A DNA stretch of 64,000 nucleotides from Noviherbaspirillum sp. UKPF54 (GTDB taxonomy: Bacteria > Pseudomonadota > Gammaproteobacteria > Burkholderiales > Burkholderiaceae_D), in NCBI RefSeq assembly GCF_007874125.1, contig NZ_CP040128.1, forward strand, positions 4,402,001-4,466,000, in the 5' to 3' direction. Of the stretch, positions 8,456 through 17,567 are shown one piece after another. The notes beneath the pieces were generated by a model. That model searched no databases, was not told the origin of the DNA, and saw nothing but the letters and a program-made list of their open reading frames with translations. Position numbers and translations under genes: made by a program. Every line of letters starts with the position of its first letter. Within the stretch, counting starts at the first letter, position 1.

Positions 8456-11400
8456 TCAGGATTCGGCCATCGCGGGCTTGTGCTGCACGAGCAATTTCCT
8501 GCCCTCCCGGAGAAGATGTTCGAAAGCGTCGGCGGTGAGCGGCTTGCTGAAGTAATACCCTTGCATCTGATCGCAGCCGTGCCGCCACAAATAGGCGAGT
8601 TGTTCCTCGGTCTCCACGCCTTCGGCAATGACTTGCAGACGCAAGCCGTGCGCCAGCGAAATGATCGAACGCACGAGCTCGGCGCCGTCACCATTGAGCG
8701 TGATATCGCGAACGAATGACTGGTCGATTTTCAGCACGTCGATCGGGAAGCGTTTCAGATACGACAGGCTGGAATAGCCGGTGCCGAAATCGTCCACGGA
8801 CAGGTGCACACCGAGTTTCTTGAGGTCGCACAGAATGCCGATCGCGAAGTCGACATCGGTCATCACCACGCTCTCCGTCAGTTCGATATCCAGCAGTTCG
8901 GCAGGCAGGCCGGTTTCCGCGAGGATGGCGGCGATCGATTTCGCCAGCCCGCCTTGCGCGAACTGCCGCGCGGACAAGTTGACGGCGACGCGCAACGGCG
9001 GCAGGCCGGCCAGCTGCCACGCGCGGTTCTGCCGGCACGCGGTGCGGATGACCCATTCTCCGATCGGCACGATCAATCCGAGCTCCTCGGCCAGCCCGAT
9101 GAAGCGGGCCGGCGATACCATGCCGAGTTCCGGATGCTGCCAGCGGATCAGCGCCTCCATGCCGACGACGTTGCCCGTATAGAGATCGAGCTGCGGCTGA
9201 TAATGCAGCAGGAATTCGCCGCGTTCCAGCGCGTTGCGCAGATCGCTTTCCAGGCGCAGCCGCTCAAGCGCCTTTTCATTCAGCGACGACGTGTAAAACT
9301 GGAAGTTGTCGCGTCCGATTTCCTTGGCTCGGTACATGGCGATGTCGGCGTGCTTGATCAGCGTTTCCGCGCTCGCGCCGTCGGCCGGGTAGGCGGCGAT
9401 CCCCACGCTGCACGTCAGGAAGAATTCGTGGCCGTCGATGATAAAGGGCGGAGCGATCACATCCATGATGCGTTGCACGGTCGCCGGATCGAGCGCGTCG
9501 TCCGCATGTTCGGACAGCACCAGGACGAATTCGTCGCCGCCGAGGCGGGCGACGGTGTCCGTATGGCGCACGACGCTCAGCAGACGCTCCGACACTTGTT
9601 TCAGCAGGGTGTCGCCCGCCTGGTGGCCGAGCGTGTCGTTGACGAACTTGAAGCGGTCGAGATCGACGAACATCACCCAGACTTGCGCGCGCCTCTGCGA
9701 TGCGCAGACGATGGCCTGGTTGAGCCTGTCATGCAGCAGGTTGCGATTGGCGAGCATGGTGAGCGCGTCGCGGTTGGCCTGGACCTCGAGCTGCTCCTCA
9801 TAACGCTTGGTGGTGGTGACGTCGTATTTGGCCCCCACGAAATGGGTGACCGCGCCGCTGTTGTCGCGCACCGGGGCGACGTGGACGTCGGTCCAGAACA
9901 TCGAACCGTCGCGGCGATAATTCCGCAACGTCACATGGCCTTCCTGCTGCGTGCGAAGCAGCCTGCGCAGTTCTTCCAGCCCTGCTTGTTCCTTGTCGTT
10001 CCGGTGCAGCACGCGCAGGCTTTTGCCGACGATTTCCTGTGCTGAATAGCCAGTCATGCGCTCGAATGCGGGGTTCACGTATTCGACCGGGTAGTGGGGG
10101 GGCGTCGCGCTGGTGATGACGATGGCATTCGCGCTGGCTTCGATCGCGCGCTGGCGCAGATGAAAGGCGGCCTCGGCGGCCTGCTGCCCGCTGCGATGGC
10201 GCAGGAACTGGAGCGCGACCGCCACCGCGTTGGCCAGCCCGGCCAGCAGTTCCACTTCTTCCGCGTCAAACGCATCCGGCTCGGCCGCATACACGTTGAG
10301 CAAGCCGAGATTTTTGCCGTCATGCGCCAGCGGAAGCGTCAGTTTCGAATTAAAGCCGCGTTGCAAAGCCTGTTCCCGCCACATGCTCATTTGCGGATCG
10401 CACTGGAGATTGTTGCTGATCGTGGGGCGGCCCGTGCGCAGCGTTGCGCCGATGGTGCCGCCTTCACGGATGCCGGCGTGCAGGGCGCTTTCGATGCAGG
10501 TCAGGTAGCCGTCATGTGCGCCAGCGATACCGGCAGGAGTAACGCTGCCGTCTTCCGCCAGCAGGCCGGACCAGGCCATGCGGTATCCCTCGCGCACGAC
10601 CACTTCGCATATTCCCTGCAGCAGCGCGTTTTCATGCGGGGCATTGGCCAGCTCGACATCGCAGGCATGGATGGTGCGCAACGCGCGGTTGCTGCGGCGA
10701 ATCGACTCTTCCATGCGCCGTTGCTCGGTGATGTCCCGTCCTAGGCAGTCCACTCGCCCCGGCTTGGACGGCGTGCTGGCGACGTAATGCGCGTCATAGT
10801 GCATCCAGCGCACGGCGCCGTCGGAACGGACGATGCGGCAGAGCAGGGCGTCGCGGCGCTTGTCGGCCAAGCCTCTCGCGAAGCGGGTCGCCCGCTTGCG
10901 GTCCGCCGGGTGCACGCAGCGCAGCCACAGCCGCGGGTCGTCGAGGAAGGACTGCGCGGCGTGCCCGTACAGCCGTTCCACCGCGGCGCTCACATACCGC
11001 ACCTTGCCGGAAGCCGTATCGAACGTCCACAGCACTTCGTCGATGGATTCCACGATGTCCTTGAGCTGCTCTTCCTTCGATTCCAGCCTCAGGTAGGCCT
11101 GGCGCATGCCGGCATCGGAGGCCTGGCGCGCGACGTTGAGGGAACGCATGAACAGGAAGGCGAGAAAGCTGAGCAGCACGCCCGACAGCGCGGCAATCGG
11201 CGGCAGCCAGTATTGCGAACGGGTCTGGAAGTTGGGCCGCATGGTCAGGCCGAGCTCCCACGTATTGCCGCCGAACGTCAGGTCGAAGCTGCGCCGCAAG
11301 GGCGCGTTCGCGTCTGCCTTGCCGGCGGAGCCTGCCAGCCGGGCGAGGGCGCTGCTGAAAATCAGGGTCTGGTCGTCCTCGCCGGACCGCGTGCCCGCCT

Positions 11401-12259
11401 TGTCGCGGATTTCAATGTCCAGATCCTCGAGCAGCCGGGCGCCGAAGACGTTGCGCAGCATTTCGTCGACCCGGATCGCCAGGAAGAAAAAACCGGAAAA
11501 TGCGTCGCGGCGCAGTGCCTGCGTATCGGGAATGCCGCCGCGGTAGAGCGGCATGTAGAACACGACGCCGTCCACATCGCCCGGCTCGACGAACAGGCGG
11601 ACACGGCGGGTGGCGGCCCATTCGCCGGTATCCCGGGCGCGCTCGATCGCCTCGACTCTGCGCGGCTGCGTGGCATGGTCGTAGCCGAGGCCGAAACGGT
11701 TTTTGGCAAGCGGCTCGATGACGTTGACGACAAACGCGTCGGCAGTGCGCGACAGGGGCGCCGGATGTATGGCCGGCGGCTGGGCCTGCGCGTCGCTTGC
11801 ATGGTCCTTGCGCAGCGCCTGTTCAAACGCCGGCCTGTCCGGCGGCGCAACCCGTGCGCTGAAGCCGACCGCCTGTACCGCAGGCAGCCGGTCGTTCAGT
11901 TTGAGCCATTCGACGCTTTGCCGGAACCGCTCGCGCGTCGGAAGCGGCGCGGTCCGGTATTCGGCCTGCATGCTGCGCAGCGCTTCGGCATAGGCATCGA
12001 GCTGGCGTTCCAGATTGTGCCTGGCTTCTTTCGCGCGGATGTCGAGCTGGGACTGGAGCTCCTGCCTGACAAGGTGGACGCCTTCCCAATAGACGAAGGC
12101 CGACGCCATCAGCCCGACCGCCAGGAACACCCGCGCCAGGCGCGGCGCCCGGCCCGATTCGGAAATGCGCGCCGCGAGCCCGGTGTTGCCAAACCAGCGT
12201 TTTTGATTTGCCACGGCTTCCATCCTTGTCTTGTCAGCCCTGTTGCCGGCGGCAGTCAT
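8456..12259 (-). CDS. CHASE-PAS-GAF-PAS-GGDEF-EAL signalling protein
   Basis: A 1267-residue membrane protein. A transmembrane segment (FLAVGLMASAFVYW, about residues 36-55) leads into a periplasmic CHASE domain (RPAFEQALRKDH; GFFFLAIRVDEML). A second membrane segment (IAALSGVLLSFLAFLF) follows. Next come PAS/PAC, GAF (LLQGICEVVVREGY) and PAS (IVITSATPPHYPVEYVNPAF) domains. GGDEF is intact (RLGGDEFVLVL) and EAL is intact (GMEALIRWQHP, with LSVDDFGTGYSSLSYLK). The ATG at 12259 lies 40 bp after the chemoreceptor stop. The frame is open further upstream but would overlap that gene. Both catalytic motifs look competent, so the net activity is unknown. Order and strand suggest it is cotranscribed with the chemoreceptor. 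Confidence 0.92.
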   Translation of the reverse strand: MTAAGNRADKTRMEAVANQKRWFGNTGLAARISESGRAPRLARVFLAVGLMASAFVYWEGVHLVRQELQSQLDIRAKEARHNLERQLDAYAEALRSMQAEYRTAPLPTRERFRQSVEWLKLNDRLPAVQAVGFSARVAPPDRPAFEQALRKDHASDAQAQPPAIHPAPLSRTADAFVVNVIEPLAKNRFGLGYDHATQPRRVEAIERARDTGEWAATRRVRLFVEPGDVDGVVFYMPLYRGGIPDTQALRRDAFSGFFFLAIRVDEMLRNVFGARLLEDLDIEIRDKAGTRSGEDDQTLIFSSALARLAGSAGKADANAPLRRSFDLTFGGNTWELGLTMRPNFQTRSQYWLPPIAALSGVLLSFLAFLFMRSLNVARQASDAGMRQAYLRLESKEEQLKDIVESIDEVLWTFDTASGKVRYVSAAVERLYGHAAQSFLDDPRLWLRCVHPADRKRATRFARGLADKRRDALLCRIVRSDGAVRWMHYDAHYVASTPSKPGRVDCLGRDITEQRRMEESIRRSNRALRTIHACDVELANAPHENALLQGICEVVVREGYRMAWSGLLAEDGSVTPAGIAGAHDGYLTCIESALHAGIREGGTIGATLRTGRPTISNNLQCDPQMSMWREQALQRGFNSKLTLPLAHDGKNLGLLNVYAAEPDAFDAEEVELLAGLANAVAVALQFLRHRSGQQAAEAAFHLRQRAIEASANAIVITSATPPHYPVEYVNPAFERMTGYSAQEIVGKSLRVLHRNDKEQAGLEELRRLLRTQQEGHVTLRNYRRDGSMFWTDVHVAPVRDNSGAVTHFVGAKYDVTTTKRYEEQLEVQANRDALTMLANRNLLHDRLNQAIVCASQRRAQVWVMFVDLDRFKFVNDTLGHQAGDTLLKQVSERLLSVVRHTDTVARLGGDEFVLVLSEHADDALDPATVQRIMDVIAPPFIIDGHEFFLTCSVGIAAYPADGASAETLIKHADIAMYRAKEIGRDNFQFYTSSLNEKALERLRLESDLRNALERGEFLLHYQPQLDLYTGNVVGMEALIRWQHPELGMVSPARFIGLAEELGLIVPIGEWVIRTACRQNRAWQLAGLPPLRVAVNLSARQFAQGGLAKSIAAILAETGLPAELLDIELTESVVMTDVDFAIGILCDLKKLGVHLSVDDFGTGYSSLSYLKRFPIDVLKIDQSFVRDITLNGDGAELVRSIISLAHGLRLQVIAEGVETEEQLAYLWRHGCDQMQGYYFSKPLTADAFEHLLREGRKLLVQHKPAMAES

Positions 12260-12299
12260 GAAGGCCTCGCCATTCCTTGCCGCAGCCGGGCGCGATTTC

Positions 12300-14036
12300 C
12301 TAGAATTCTTCCCATTCCCCGGCGGATTCCACACGTGCATTCGCCACGCGGCGATACTGCGTTGGTGGCGTCGCCGATACAGCGACAGAATCCGCAGCAC
12401 GCTGTTGTACGAGCGGCCGGGGCGCGGAAATCTGCTTGACGTTCGACAGCGGTGCAAGCTGCTCGCGTGCGGGACCATCGTGCAAGCCGTCGCCGCTGGT
12501 CTTGAACACGGCAACGGCCTGGGCCAGGCTGCGCGCCTTTTCCTCGAGCGACGCCGCCGCCGCGGCCGACTCTTCGACGAGCGCGGCGTTCTGCTGCGTC
12601 ACCTGGTCCATCTGGCTGATGGCTTGGTTGACGTGTCCGATTCCCGTGGTCTGCTCGTTGCTTGCGGCGCTAATCTCGGTCAGGATGTCGGTCACCCGGC
12701 GCACGCTTACCACGATTTCATCCATGGTGCTGCCAGCCTGCTCGACCAGCCGGCAGCCGGCGTCGACCTTTTCCTCCGAGTTACCGATCAGGGTCTTGAT
12801 TTCCTTGGCCGCTGCAGCCGAACGCTGCGCCAGCGCGCGCACTTCGGCGGCCACTACCGCGAAGCCGCGCCCCTGCTCGCCGGCGCGCGCCGCCTCCACC
12901 GCCGCGTTAAGCGCCAAGATATTGGTCTGGAAGGCGATGCCGTCGATGACGCCGACAATGTCGGAGATCGTCCTGGACGACTCGTTGATCGCGTCCATGG
13001 TTTTCACCACGTCGGCGACGATCGCGCCGCCCTTGAGCGCCACGTCGGATGCGGAGGCGGCCAGCGCGTTTGCCTGCGCGGCGCTGTCCGCATTCTGCCT
13101 GACGGTGGAAGTCAGCTCTTCCATCGAGGCGGCCGTCTGTTCGAGGGAGCTGGCCTGCTCCTCGGTGCGTGACGACAGGTCGAGATTGCCGGCGGCAATC
13201 TGTGCCGAGGCGGTCGACACGGTATCGGTGCCGCTGCGCACCTCGCTCACCACCGCGAGCAAGCTGGCATTCATGTCTTTGAGCGCTTGCAGCAACTGCC
13301 CGGTTTCGTCTGTCGACGGCACGTCGATGACGCTGGTGAGGTCGCCGGCGGCAACGGTCTTCGCCACGCCGACGGCGCGATGGATGGGGCGCGTGATGGA
13401 GCGCGTGATCAGGAATGCGAAGGCGATGCCGATGATGACGGCGCCCGCGCCTAATGCGAGCATCATCCGCGTGCCAGACGCCGATGCGCTTCTTATCTCC
13501 CCTGCGGCCGCCTGCGCCAGCTTCTTCTGCAGATCCGCGAGGTCGTGCACCGATGCCTGCAGCGTGTCGAGGAGCGGGAGCGTTTCGTCGAGCATCACCT
13601 TCTTTGCCTCGTCGGGCTTGCCGTCTTCGATCAGCTGGCTGACCTTGGTAAACGACGTCACATATTGTGCGCGTTCGGATTTGACGGCCGTCAGCAGTTC
13701 CTTGCCCTTGGACGAATACACCAGGCGGTCAAGGGTTCCCAGCGCCTCGACAATGATTTTCTTGTTGGACTCGATAAACGCGTAAGTCTTTTCCCGATAT
13801 TCCTTGTCCGGCGCCTGGAACAACTCCAACGTGCGTCGCGCCTGCGCCCGGATGGTCGCGTTGATCGTGTTTGCTGCCTCCGCTTTCGCCCATTCCATGT
13901 CGATCATTTCCGCGGTGGAGCTCTCGATACTGGAAAGTCGTGCCATGCCAACCACGATCAATGTGAGTAACAGGGTGAGCACGATGCCAAAACCGATGGT
14001 CAGGCGCGTTCCGATGTTCATGTTTCGAAAGTGCAT
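12300..14036 (-). CDS. Methyl-accepting chemotaxis protein with four-helix-bundle sensor and C-terminal EWEEF tether
   Basis: A 578-residue class-typical receptor. The N-terminus [19 protein letters not shown] is a membrane anchor. It is followed by a four-helix-bundle ligand domain (about 40-190), a second membrane segment ([18 protein letters not shown]), HAMP, and the conserved hairpin tip ([25 protein letters not shown] pattern). The last five residues EWEEF fit the xWxxF pentapeptide that docks CheR/CheB in betaproteobacteria and enterics. The start at 14036 is chosen over an upstream in-frame Met because GAGGAAA precedes it. The ligand is unknown. Confidence 0.93.
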   Translation of the reverse strand: MHFRNMNIGTRLTIGFGIVLTLLLTLIVVGMARLSSIESSTAEMIDMEWAKAEAANTINATIRAQARRTLELFQAPDKEYREKTYAFIESNKKIIVEALGTLDRLVYSSKGKELLTAVKSERAQYVTSFTKVSQLIEDGKPDEAKKVMLDETLPLLDTLQASVHDLADLQKKLAQAAAGEIRSASASGTRMMLALGAGAVIIGIAFAFLITRSITRPIHRAVGVAKTVAAGDLTSVIDVPSTDETGQLLQALKDMNASLLAVVSEVRSGTDTVSTASAQIAAGNLDLSSRTEEQASSLEQTAASMEELTSTVRQNADSAAQANALAASASDVALKGGAIVADVVKTMDAINESSRTISDIVGVIDGIAFQTNILALNAAVEAARAGEQGRGFAVVAAEVRALAQRSAAAAKEIKTLIGNSEEKVDAGCRLVEQAGSTMDEIVVSVRRVTDILTEISAASNEQTTGIGHVNQAISQMDQVTQQNAALVEESAAAAASLEEKARSLAQAVAVFKTSGDGLHDGPAREQLAPLSNVKQISAPRPLVQQRAADSVAVSATPPTQYRRVANARVESAGEWEEF

Positions 14037-14396
14037 TTTTTCCTCTTGAAGATTTCGACGTGCCTTTGGCACGGCACGGGCGTCGCTCATTCCTGAGACG
14101 GCTTCGTCCGGCGATATGGTCTGCGGTGGGGGCAATGATGGCGGCGGCTGGTCATCGCGTGGCGCGGAATGGCCGATTTGACGCGCAGGCAGGATGCGGC
14201 CTGCGCGGGCAGAAAAAACGAGGTTCGTTCTTGATCGGCCGGTCTATTGCCGGTAAAACATATACTAAAAGTATATTTTATTGGCGAGATTTCCGAGGGG
14301 AAATGTCTTGATTCAGATCATCTTTTTCGAAGCCGCGATTTACATAATGGAAACGCTTTTGGCGGCAGCATGTGGCACGCGGCGATTGACTGGCCT
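14037..14396. promoter_or_regulatory. Chemoreceptor upstream region with a perfect inverted repeat
   Basis: This is the 360-bp gap between the bestrophin stop and the chemoreceptor start, both genes on the minus strand. It should hold the chemoreceptor promoter. The only clear structure is ATATACTAAAAGTATAT at 14260-14276, with perfect 7-bp arms and a 3-bp spacer in an AT-rich patch. It resembles an operator rather than a terminator because it has no GC-rich stem. Confidence 0.4.
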
Positions 14397-15332
14397 TTAC
14401 GTCAGGCGGTAATTGACGGGAACCAGTGGTGGCGGCAGGGCGGTGTCGCCGCTGGCTTCCCGGAGATTGATTTCGATGGTGCGGCAGAGCGCGTCAAGCG
14501 GCAGGTCGTTGTCGGACAGGCCGAATGGCTCTTCGATCTCGTCCCCCAGCGCATCCAGGCCGAAAAAGGTATAGGCGACGATCGCCACCACCAGCGGTGT
14601 CATGAAGCCGATCGTATCGACCAGGCCGAATGGCAGGAGAAAGCAATACAGATAGGCCGTCCGGTGCAGCAGCAACGTGTAGGAAAAGGGAAGCGGCGTG
14701 TTCTTGATCCGTTCGCAGCCAATCCCTGCGGCCACCATGGAAGACAAGGTCGCATCCACGGCCGGCGCCAGGCATGGGTCGATTTTCCCGTCCCTGATGC
14801 ATTGCCCCAGGTCCGCGCCCATCTGCTGCATGAGGAAGTTCGGCGCATTCGTCGCCTGCTGCATTTGCCGCCATTCTTGTTCCGCAAGCAAACCGCGCAC
14901 TTCGCCGGGCTCGCAGATATCGCGTACGCGCTGCCGCAGCAAATGCGCGTATGCGATGGCACGGTAAATCATTCTGACCCGGATATCGCTCACATCCTGG
15001 CCGGCGAGCAGCGGATGCTGGATCAGGCTTTGGCATTGCCGCGCCAGGTTCTGGCTGTCGGATACCAGCCGGCCCCAGAGTTTTCTCCCTTCCCAATAGC
15101 GGTCATAGGCTGCGCCATTGCGAAATCCCAGAAAGATTGCCAGCGCCAAGCCAATCAAGGTAAACGGAATGGGAGTCAGGGTGATTTTGAAATTGAACAA
15201 GGCGCCATGGCCGACGGTCACCGCGATGGCGACGATGACGTTGATGAGCAGCACTTTCCAGATGCTCGACAGGATCGATCCCCGTATCACGAAAAAAAGG
15301 TGAAGCCCGGATGGCCGGTCCCGCATGATCAT
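14397..15332 (-). CDS. Bestrophin-family (UPF0187) membrane channel protein
   Basis: A 311-residue membrane protein. The N-terminal amphipathic segment MRDRPSGLHLFFVIRGS and SIWKVLLINVIVAIAV lead into TPIPFTLIGLALAIFLGFRN and AAYDRYWEGRKLWG. These are the diagnostic bestrophin blocks. Later helices (YTLLLHRTAYLYCFLLPF and TPLVVAIVAYTFFGLD) and an acidic EIEEPFG box follow. Bacterial homologues form pentameric ion channels in the inner membrane. The start at 15332 is preceded by AAGGAG with 7-base spacing. It was originally the gene downstream of glmS on the same strand and is now separated from it by the transposon. Confidence 0.9.
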   Translation of the reverse strand: MIMRDRPSGLHLFFVIRGSILSSIWKVLLINVIVAIAVTVGHGALFNFKITLTPIPFTLIGLALAIFLGFRNGAAYDRYWEGRKLWGRLVSDSQNLARQCQSLIQHPLLAGQDVSDIRVRMIYRAIAYAHLLRQRVRDICEPGEVRGLLAEQEWRQMQQATNAPNFLMQQMGADLGQCIRDGKIDPCLAPAVDATLSSMVAAGIGCERIKNTPLPFSYTLLLHRTAYLYCFLLPFGLVDTIGFMTPLVVAIVAYTFFGLDALGDEIEEPFGLSDNDLPLDALCRTIEINLREASGDTALPPPLVPVNYRLT

Positions 15333-15446
15333 GATGATGCTCCTTGCCATGCATGCCATACCGCTGCGGTGGTAAGGCATGCATGCGTGTCTTCCAGAAT
15401 TGTCCCGCCTGCGCAGACGGGAGCAGGCGCTTCCCTGATGGTCTTT

Positions 15447-15464
15447 CCGGCCCGAGCGGGCCGG
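15447..15464 (-). terminator. GC-rich hairpin, possible ancestral glmS terminator
   Basis: CCGGCCC-GAGC-GGGCCGG forms a perfect 7-bp stem (8 bp with the flanking T-A pair). It lies 26 bp outside the transposon's distal end. Before insertion it would have stood about 50-70 bp downstream of the glmS stop codon. No U-run follows on either strand, so intrinsic termination is only an inference. Confidence 0.35.
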
Positions 15465-15489
15465 ATGCCATTCTCGATGGGTATAGCGT

Positions 15490-15494
15490 ATGAG
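15490..15494. repeat. Putative target-site duplication, distal copy (ATGAG)
   Basis: ATGAG stands immediately outside the distal terminal repeat and recurs at 38992-38996 outside the proximal end. Five bases is the duplication length made by Tn7-type transposases. Confidence 0.7.
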
Positions 15495-15635
15495 TGAAAA
15501 TTTCCAATTATGTTTGTTAGTTTACTGCTTTTAAAATCAATGGCCTAGACGTCATTCAACACGTTTGAAGTTTGTAAAATTTCTGCCTAGCAAGCTGGGA
15601 TGATCCTCAAGATTTCCCCTTATGTTTGTAAGTTT
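15495..15635. repeat. Tn7-like distal (left-type) end with three spaced TnsB-site-like repeats
   Basis: After a 7-base tip (TGAAAAT), one repeat at 15502-15523 reads TTCCAATTATGTTTGTTAG. A diverged copy (TTTGAAGTTTGTAAAATTT) is at 15564-15582. A strong copy at 15614-15635 reads TTCCCCTTATGTTTGTAAG. All point the same way with about 30-60 bp spacing. This dispersed layout is that of the Tn7 left end. The inner copy lies 70 bp before the tniQ start, so TnsB binding might repress that gene. Confidence 0.82.
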
Positions 15636-15704
15636 GCCTTGTTGTTTGTCGACTGATTTTCTAGATTAACTATTATAGTAACCGTCTAGAAGAGCACGAC
15701 ATTA

Positions 15705-17549
15705 ATGGTCACAAGGAAACCGCCACCCGATTTGCTTGGGCAAACTGGGACAACTCAAACCACGGGGCGGAATCCACGCAACGTCGGTAGGTTTCAATAT
15801 GGTACAGGCCGCAGCATTTGCCTCACACCGCCAAGCGTTCCAGATGAAGCCCTAATTTCAGATGTCGGGCGGTATCACATCGTACATGCGCACTCTACCT
15901 CAGAGCAAACGTATCGTGAGTTATATAATGCGCCTCCCTTTCCGCTAAATTCCTGGATCCCAGGTCACATATCGCGATTGACGCGCCACATGGCTGGTGA
16001 TCCGGTTGCAAATACCTTAGCTCTCCTACAGTCGAAAACGCTCTTTCCATTGTTCCAGGTTTTTTCTGGAGTGATGTTGCCTGATTATGGCAGCCCAAAT
16101 AAAAAGAAAACTCACGATGATAATGAGGATGCCCTGGGGCAGGGATCTGATTCAATAGAAACTCCAAGGCGCCTTGTTACAGAAGAGATTCGAATCTGTC
16201 TGAACTGTCTTCATGACGATCTGAAATCATATGGCTTTGCCTACATTCATTTGTCACATCAAGTTCCCGGCGTACGGGTTTGTGCCAGGCACCGAACACC
16301 ATTGATTGTCGAATGCCCATACTGTGAATGCCATTTCACCAGAAAAAAGGATCTCGTTTTGGCTCTCTGGACTGCCTGTCACTGTGCGAGATTGCTTTCC
16401 GACTTTCCGTTGCCAAAGGAAAAATCAGGAAATTTGGTACAAGTGTCGTATGCCCGGTTTGCAGCGGATTTGCTTTCAGCTGAACCCATACATGTCAACG
16501 CATATACATTGGTCCAGGGATATAAGAGGCGCCTTCAAGAGCTGGGTTATGCGACCTGGGGTTCACAATTTGAACGAACTCGCATCTTCTCCGACTTTGA
16601 GCAATTTTACGGATCAGATCTTATTGCAAAGGTAGATAGGGCATACCGGGAGCAACGCATGTCCGGCTGGTTCAACTTAGTCAACGAACAGTATTCGCCA
16701 GAAATTCCTCTTGGACGGCATCTGCTGTTCGCCCATTTTTTATTTCGAAAGACTAACCTGTTCTGGCAATACATGATTCCATATCATGCTCCCGACCTTT
16801 CGGAGGAAGCCAATCAGACCAAATCACACAGCAAGGGTGCCGGATCAGACGAGCCCAAGCGAAGGACTTCCGCATCGCTCAAAAAAGAGTCGCGACTGAA
16901 GGAGCTCCGACGTGAAGTCATGGCATCAGCAAAGGAAATTCCGAATTGTACGATCGGGGATTTATGGAAACATAAGTTCAGGACGATGACTTGGTTGATG
17001 CAGCGGGATCCGATGGCGGTGCCATGGCTGAAGGAACAGTTGGCAACGGTCAAGCCAAGGACTCACCCTAAACGCCCGAGTCTCCTAGAAGCTCATCCAA
17101 AGGACGGTGAGATCGCCGAAGCGATAAGGATGTCTGCTGAGCAGTTGTATGCTTCCGTTGAAAAGCCCGTCCGCGTGAGCGCCAACTTCTTGTTAAAAGA
17201 TATTCCTTGGAATGCCTCGGCGCCGAACGCGACCCGCTTTCCTGCTTCGCAGCGTATTTTGAAGGAAGAAGTTGAATCGAACTGGCATTTCTATGCACGG
17301 CGCGTGGTCTGGGCGATACTCCATGGGGCCGTCGTCGACACCGCAATCAGAAACAAATCCGGTGTCGAATATGAGCGTGCAAAGGCTCTTGCGGCATATT
17401 TTTCTGGCTTGATGGGCCGTCCTGTAGCCATGGAAAAAAACACTATACTCAACGTGCTCGCGAAGTACGGAATCAACAAGCATTGGCAAGGACCATGTCC
17501 AGACAGGCAGTTCCTGAGTCCTGGGCGTGCTTATCGCAAGAAGGGGTGA
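15705..17549 (+). CDS. tniQ: TniQ/TnsD-family target-selection protein (second copy, at distal end)
   Basis: A 614-residue protein of the TniQ family. The zinc module reads C165-x2-C168, H185 in SHQVPGV, C193 and H196 in VCARH. A further CPYC (204-207) follows. Around it lie family-typical stretches (NSWIPGHISRLTRHM). The C-terminal half is helical and basic, with a lysine-rich patch near residue 400 (SLKKESRLKELRREV). TniQ proteins connect target recognition to TnsC. This one is not in the tnsABCD operon: it starts 70 bp inside the distal transposon end and converges on tnsD with an 18-bp gap. Its length and sequence differ clearly from the neighbouring TnsD, so it is not a recent duplicate. 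Its target is unknown. Confidence 0.85.
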   Translation: MVTRKPPPDLLGQTGTTQTTGRNPRNVGRFQYGTGRSICLTPPSVPDEALISDVGRYHIVHAHSTSEQTYRELYNAPPFPLNSWIPGHISRLTRHMAGDPVANTLALLQSKTLFPLFQVFSGVMLPDYGSPNKKKTHDDNEDALGQGSDSIETPRRLVTEEIRICLNCLHDDLKSYGFAYIHLSHQVPGVRVCARHRTPLIVECPYCECHFTRKKDLVLALWTACHCARLLSDFPLPKEKSGNLVQVSYARFAADLLSAEPIHVNAYTLVQGYKRRLQELGYATWGSQFERTRIFSDFEQFYGSDLIAKVDRAYREQRMSGWFNLVNEQYSPEIPLGRHLLFAHFLFRKTNLFWQYMIPYHAPDLSEEANQTKSHSKGAGSDEPKRRTSASLKKESRLKELRREVMASAKEIPNCTIGDLWKHKFRTMTWLMQRDPMAVPWLKEQLATVKPRTHPKRPSLLEAHPKDGEIAEAIRMSAEQLYASVEKPVRVSANFLLKDIPWNASAPNATRFPASQRILKEEVESNWHFYARRVVWAILHGAVVDTAIRNKSGVEYERAKALAAYFSGLMGRPVAMEKNTILNVLAKYGINKHWQGPCPDRQFLSPGRAYRKKG

Positions 17550-17567
17550 TGCAGCGGTTGCAATTTA

